Assembly (NCBI RefSeq): GCF_002099195.1
Contig: NZ_NBYX01000007.1
Location: 248,001-312,000, forward strand
Direction: 5' to 3'
DNA length: 64,000 bases
DNA from: Burkholderia puraquae
GTDB taxonomy: Bacteria; Pseudomonadota; Gammaproteobacteria; Burkholderiales; Burkholderiaceae
A model generated the notes under the pieces. It did not search any database, was not told the DNA's origin, and saw nothing but the letters and a program-made list of their open reading frames with translations. A program made the translations under genes and the position numbers. Of this stretch, positions 62,904-64,000 are shown piece after piece; the stretch's first letter is position 1, and the number at the start of each line of letters is the position of its first letter.

Positions 62904-63984
62904 TTGATTACGCAGGAGTTACACTACTTGGCCCGCATCAACTTCACCGCCGGTCGCGTCCGCGACTTTCCGGACAAGTTCTATTTCCTCGACGTTCATT
63001 TACACCGATGTCTTCAGGCCGCCCAAATGGACCGTGCGCGGCGCATCACCCTGCATCTCGCAATTGACAGCGTGCACGCCGATTCGCGCATCGCGCAGGC
63101 GCTTGCGCCAATATCGGCGGACAACGTCGGATTGTTCTGTACGCCAATCGTGAACCTGTTTGAGCACACCGGCGCCAAGTTATCGCGCGGCGAGATCGTC
63201 GCGGACTATCCCCTTGTGCCCAAGCCGAACCGACCAGCCATGCGCGGCATCTATTCGATTGATGCGGTTCGCGATCCGTCAGACGGGGCCGTCATTCCGT
63301 CGCTGAATGCGTGGGGGACCAGAACCGGCGAACGGTTCTGGCTCGCGCGTCACGATTCCTACGCGGCGATCCACCATCCCGGCCGTGAAACGTCGCTCGT
63401 GCTGCTGCGCGCGGACGGGACGGCGGCGGCGAAGATGCCGCTGCAATTGAGCGCCGACCTCGCGTGCACTAATCGCGACTGGCCGTCGCGGATACGGATC
63501 GGTTCGCCCATGGGCGATCTCAAAAACGAAAACGATCAAGTGCCTTGCAAGATTACCCTGTTGAAACAGCCGACACCGACCTATAGCGCGTCCCGTGAGG
63601 CGGAAGCGCAGTGGCGCGTGATTGCTCTGACGACGGCCAACCTGACGCAGTTGACACGTGAGGGGTGGCCGGACTTCGTGAAGCTCATGCGCCAGCTTGC
63701 GCCGAGCACGTCGGCGCGATTTCGTTCGTGAAGCGAAACGTCGTCGAGCGACTACTGGCGATCAAGCCGCATTCCGCCCTTGTGAGAGGCTTTGAAATCG
63801 TGATGGCGGCGGACGAGAACGCGCTCATTGAAAACAGCATGGGCGCGCTGATCCTTCAGCTCGACCTCTATCTGTCGCGCTATGCGCCCGCCAACAGCTT
63901 TACGCAGCTCGTCGTGCTGTCGAAGAACGACGGCTCCTTGATCGGCGTTGCCCGATGCGACCGGGCATCGCGCCACTGCTGTAG
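62904..63984 (+). pseudogene. tssF: type VI secretion baseplate gene tssF, degenerate C-terminal half
   Basis: The frame from 62904 contains RDFPDKFYFLDVHLHRCLQA, DNVGLFCTPIVNLFEHTGA and DYPLVPKPNR, as expected from the middle of TssF (VasA/ImpG). It stops at 63731. A GTG-entered frame at 63728 carries on VRGFEIVMAADENALIENSM and ANSFTQLVVLSKNDGSLI, the TssF C-terminal domain. A further shift is needed to read MRPGIAPLL and the stop at 63984, which is the usual TssF ending. The N-terminal half is absent. A broken copy brought in next to the truncated transporter. Confidence 0.7.
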
Positions 63985-64000
63985 CGCTACACGAGGCTCG

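Overview
The window reads as a high-GC betaproteobacterial replicon, most likely Burkholderia (cepacia-complex type, probably a secondary chromosome). The reasons are the codon bias, the many GTG/TTG starts, the tandem-fused UvrA, the YadA-type adhesin with an adjoining two-component system, the YtfQ-type sugar transporter and several small proteins of a Burkholderia-like kind. No rRNA, tRNA or CRISPR was recognised.

Layout. 1-2,900: a TetR regulator and a SAM methyltransferase, divergent from a thioredoxin-reductase-like flavoprotein, then a small two-helix membrane protein. 2,900-12,100: an accessory patchwork. It carries four same-direction copies of a short piece of the 5' end of mutS (3.1, 4.5, 6.4 and 11.65 kb) with no mutS body, an integrase remnant cut at one of them, an AT-rich segment with an aegerolysin-like gene, a transglutaminase-like protein, an unknown 334-residue protein, a GNAT enzyme, and a GntR/symporter cassette. 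12,300-17,400: small proteins, an orphan PstS, a DJ-1/PfpI protein, an RhlE-like helicase and a family-3 solute-binding protein. 17,500-22,740: a four-gene acyl-CoA operon (acyl-CoA dehydrogenase, MaoC-type hydratase, CaiB CoA-transferase, CitE-like lyase) divergent from a LysR gene, resembling itaconate-type C5-dicarboxylate catabolism. 22,860-30,140: an AraC/GyrI regulator and a giant UvrA with four ATPase modules under a LexA box.

30,200-34,050: LysR, dicarboxylate symporter and a two-domain Asp/Glu racemase. 34,290-39,940: a caa3-type cytochrome oxidase operon ending in a HiPIP gene. 40,150-42,190: small conserved proteins. 42,500-44,960: an HxlR regulator divergent from an azoreductase, an NmrA-like reductase and a truncated SDR, with a clear operator palindrome between them. 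45,240-55,376: a surface-adhesion locus with an OmpA-like lipoprotein, a 1575-residue trimeric autotransporter, and, across a 1.4 kb AT-rich gap, an AraC-type response regulator plus a 7TM sensor kinase. 55,500-60,170: a YtfQ-YtfR-YtfT-YjfF sugar ABC transporter. 60,824-61,870: a bacterial topoisomerase IB. 62,147-64,000: a ProP-like transporter broken off mid-gene and joined to a degenerate type VI secretion tssF, which marks a rearrangement breakpoint.

The most unusual material is the repeated mutS-5' attachment-like sequence with its accreted cargo. Next come the LexA-box-associated tandem UvrA, the racemase fusion with one degenerate domain, and the HiPIP encoded with a caa3 oxidase. All functional calls come from reading motifs and neighbourhoods; no database search was run.
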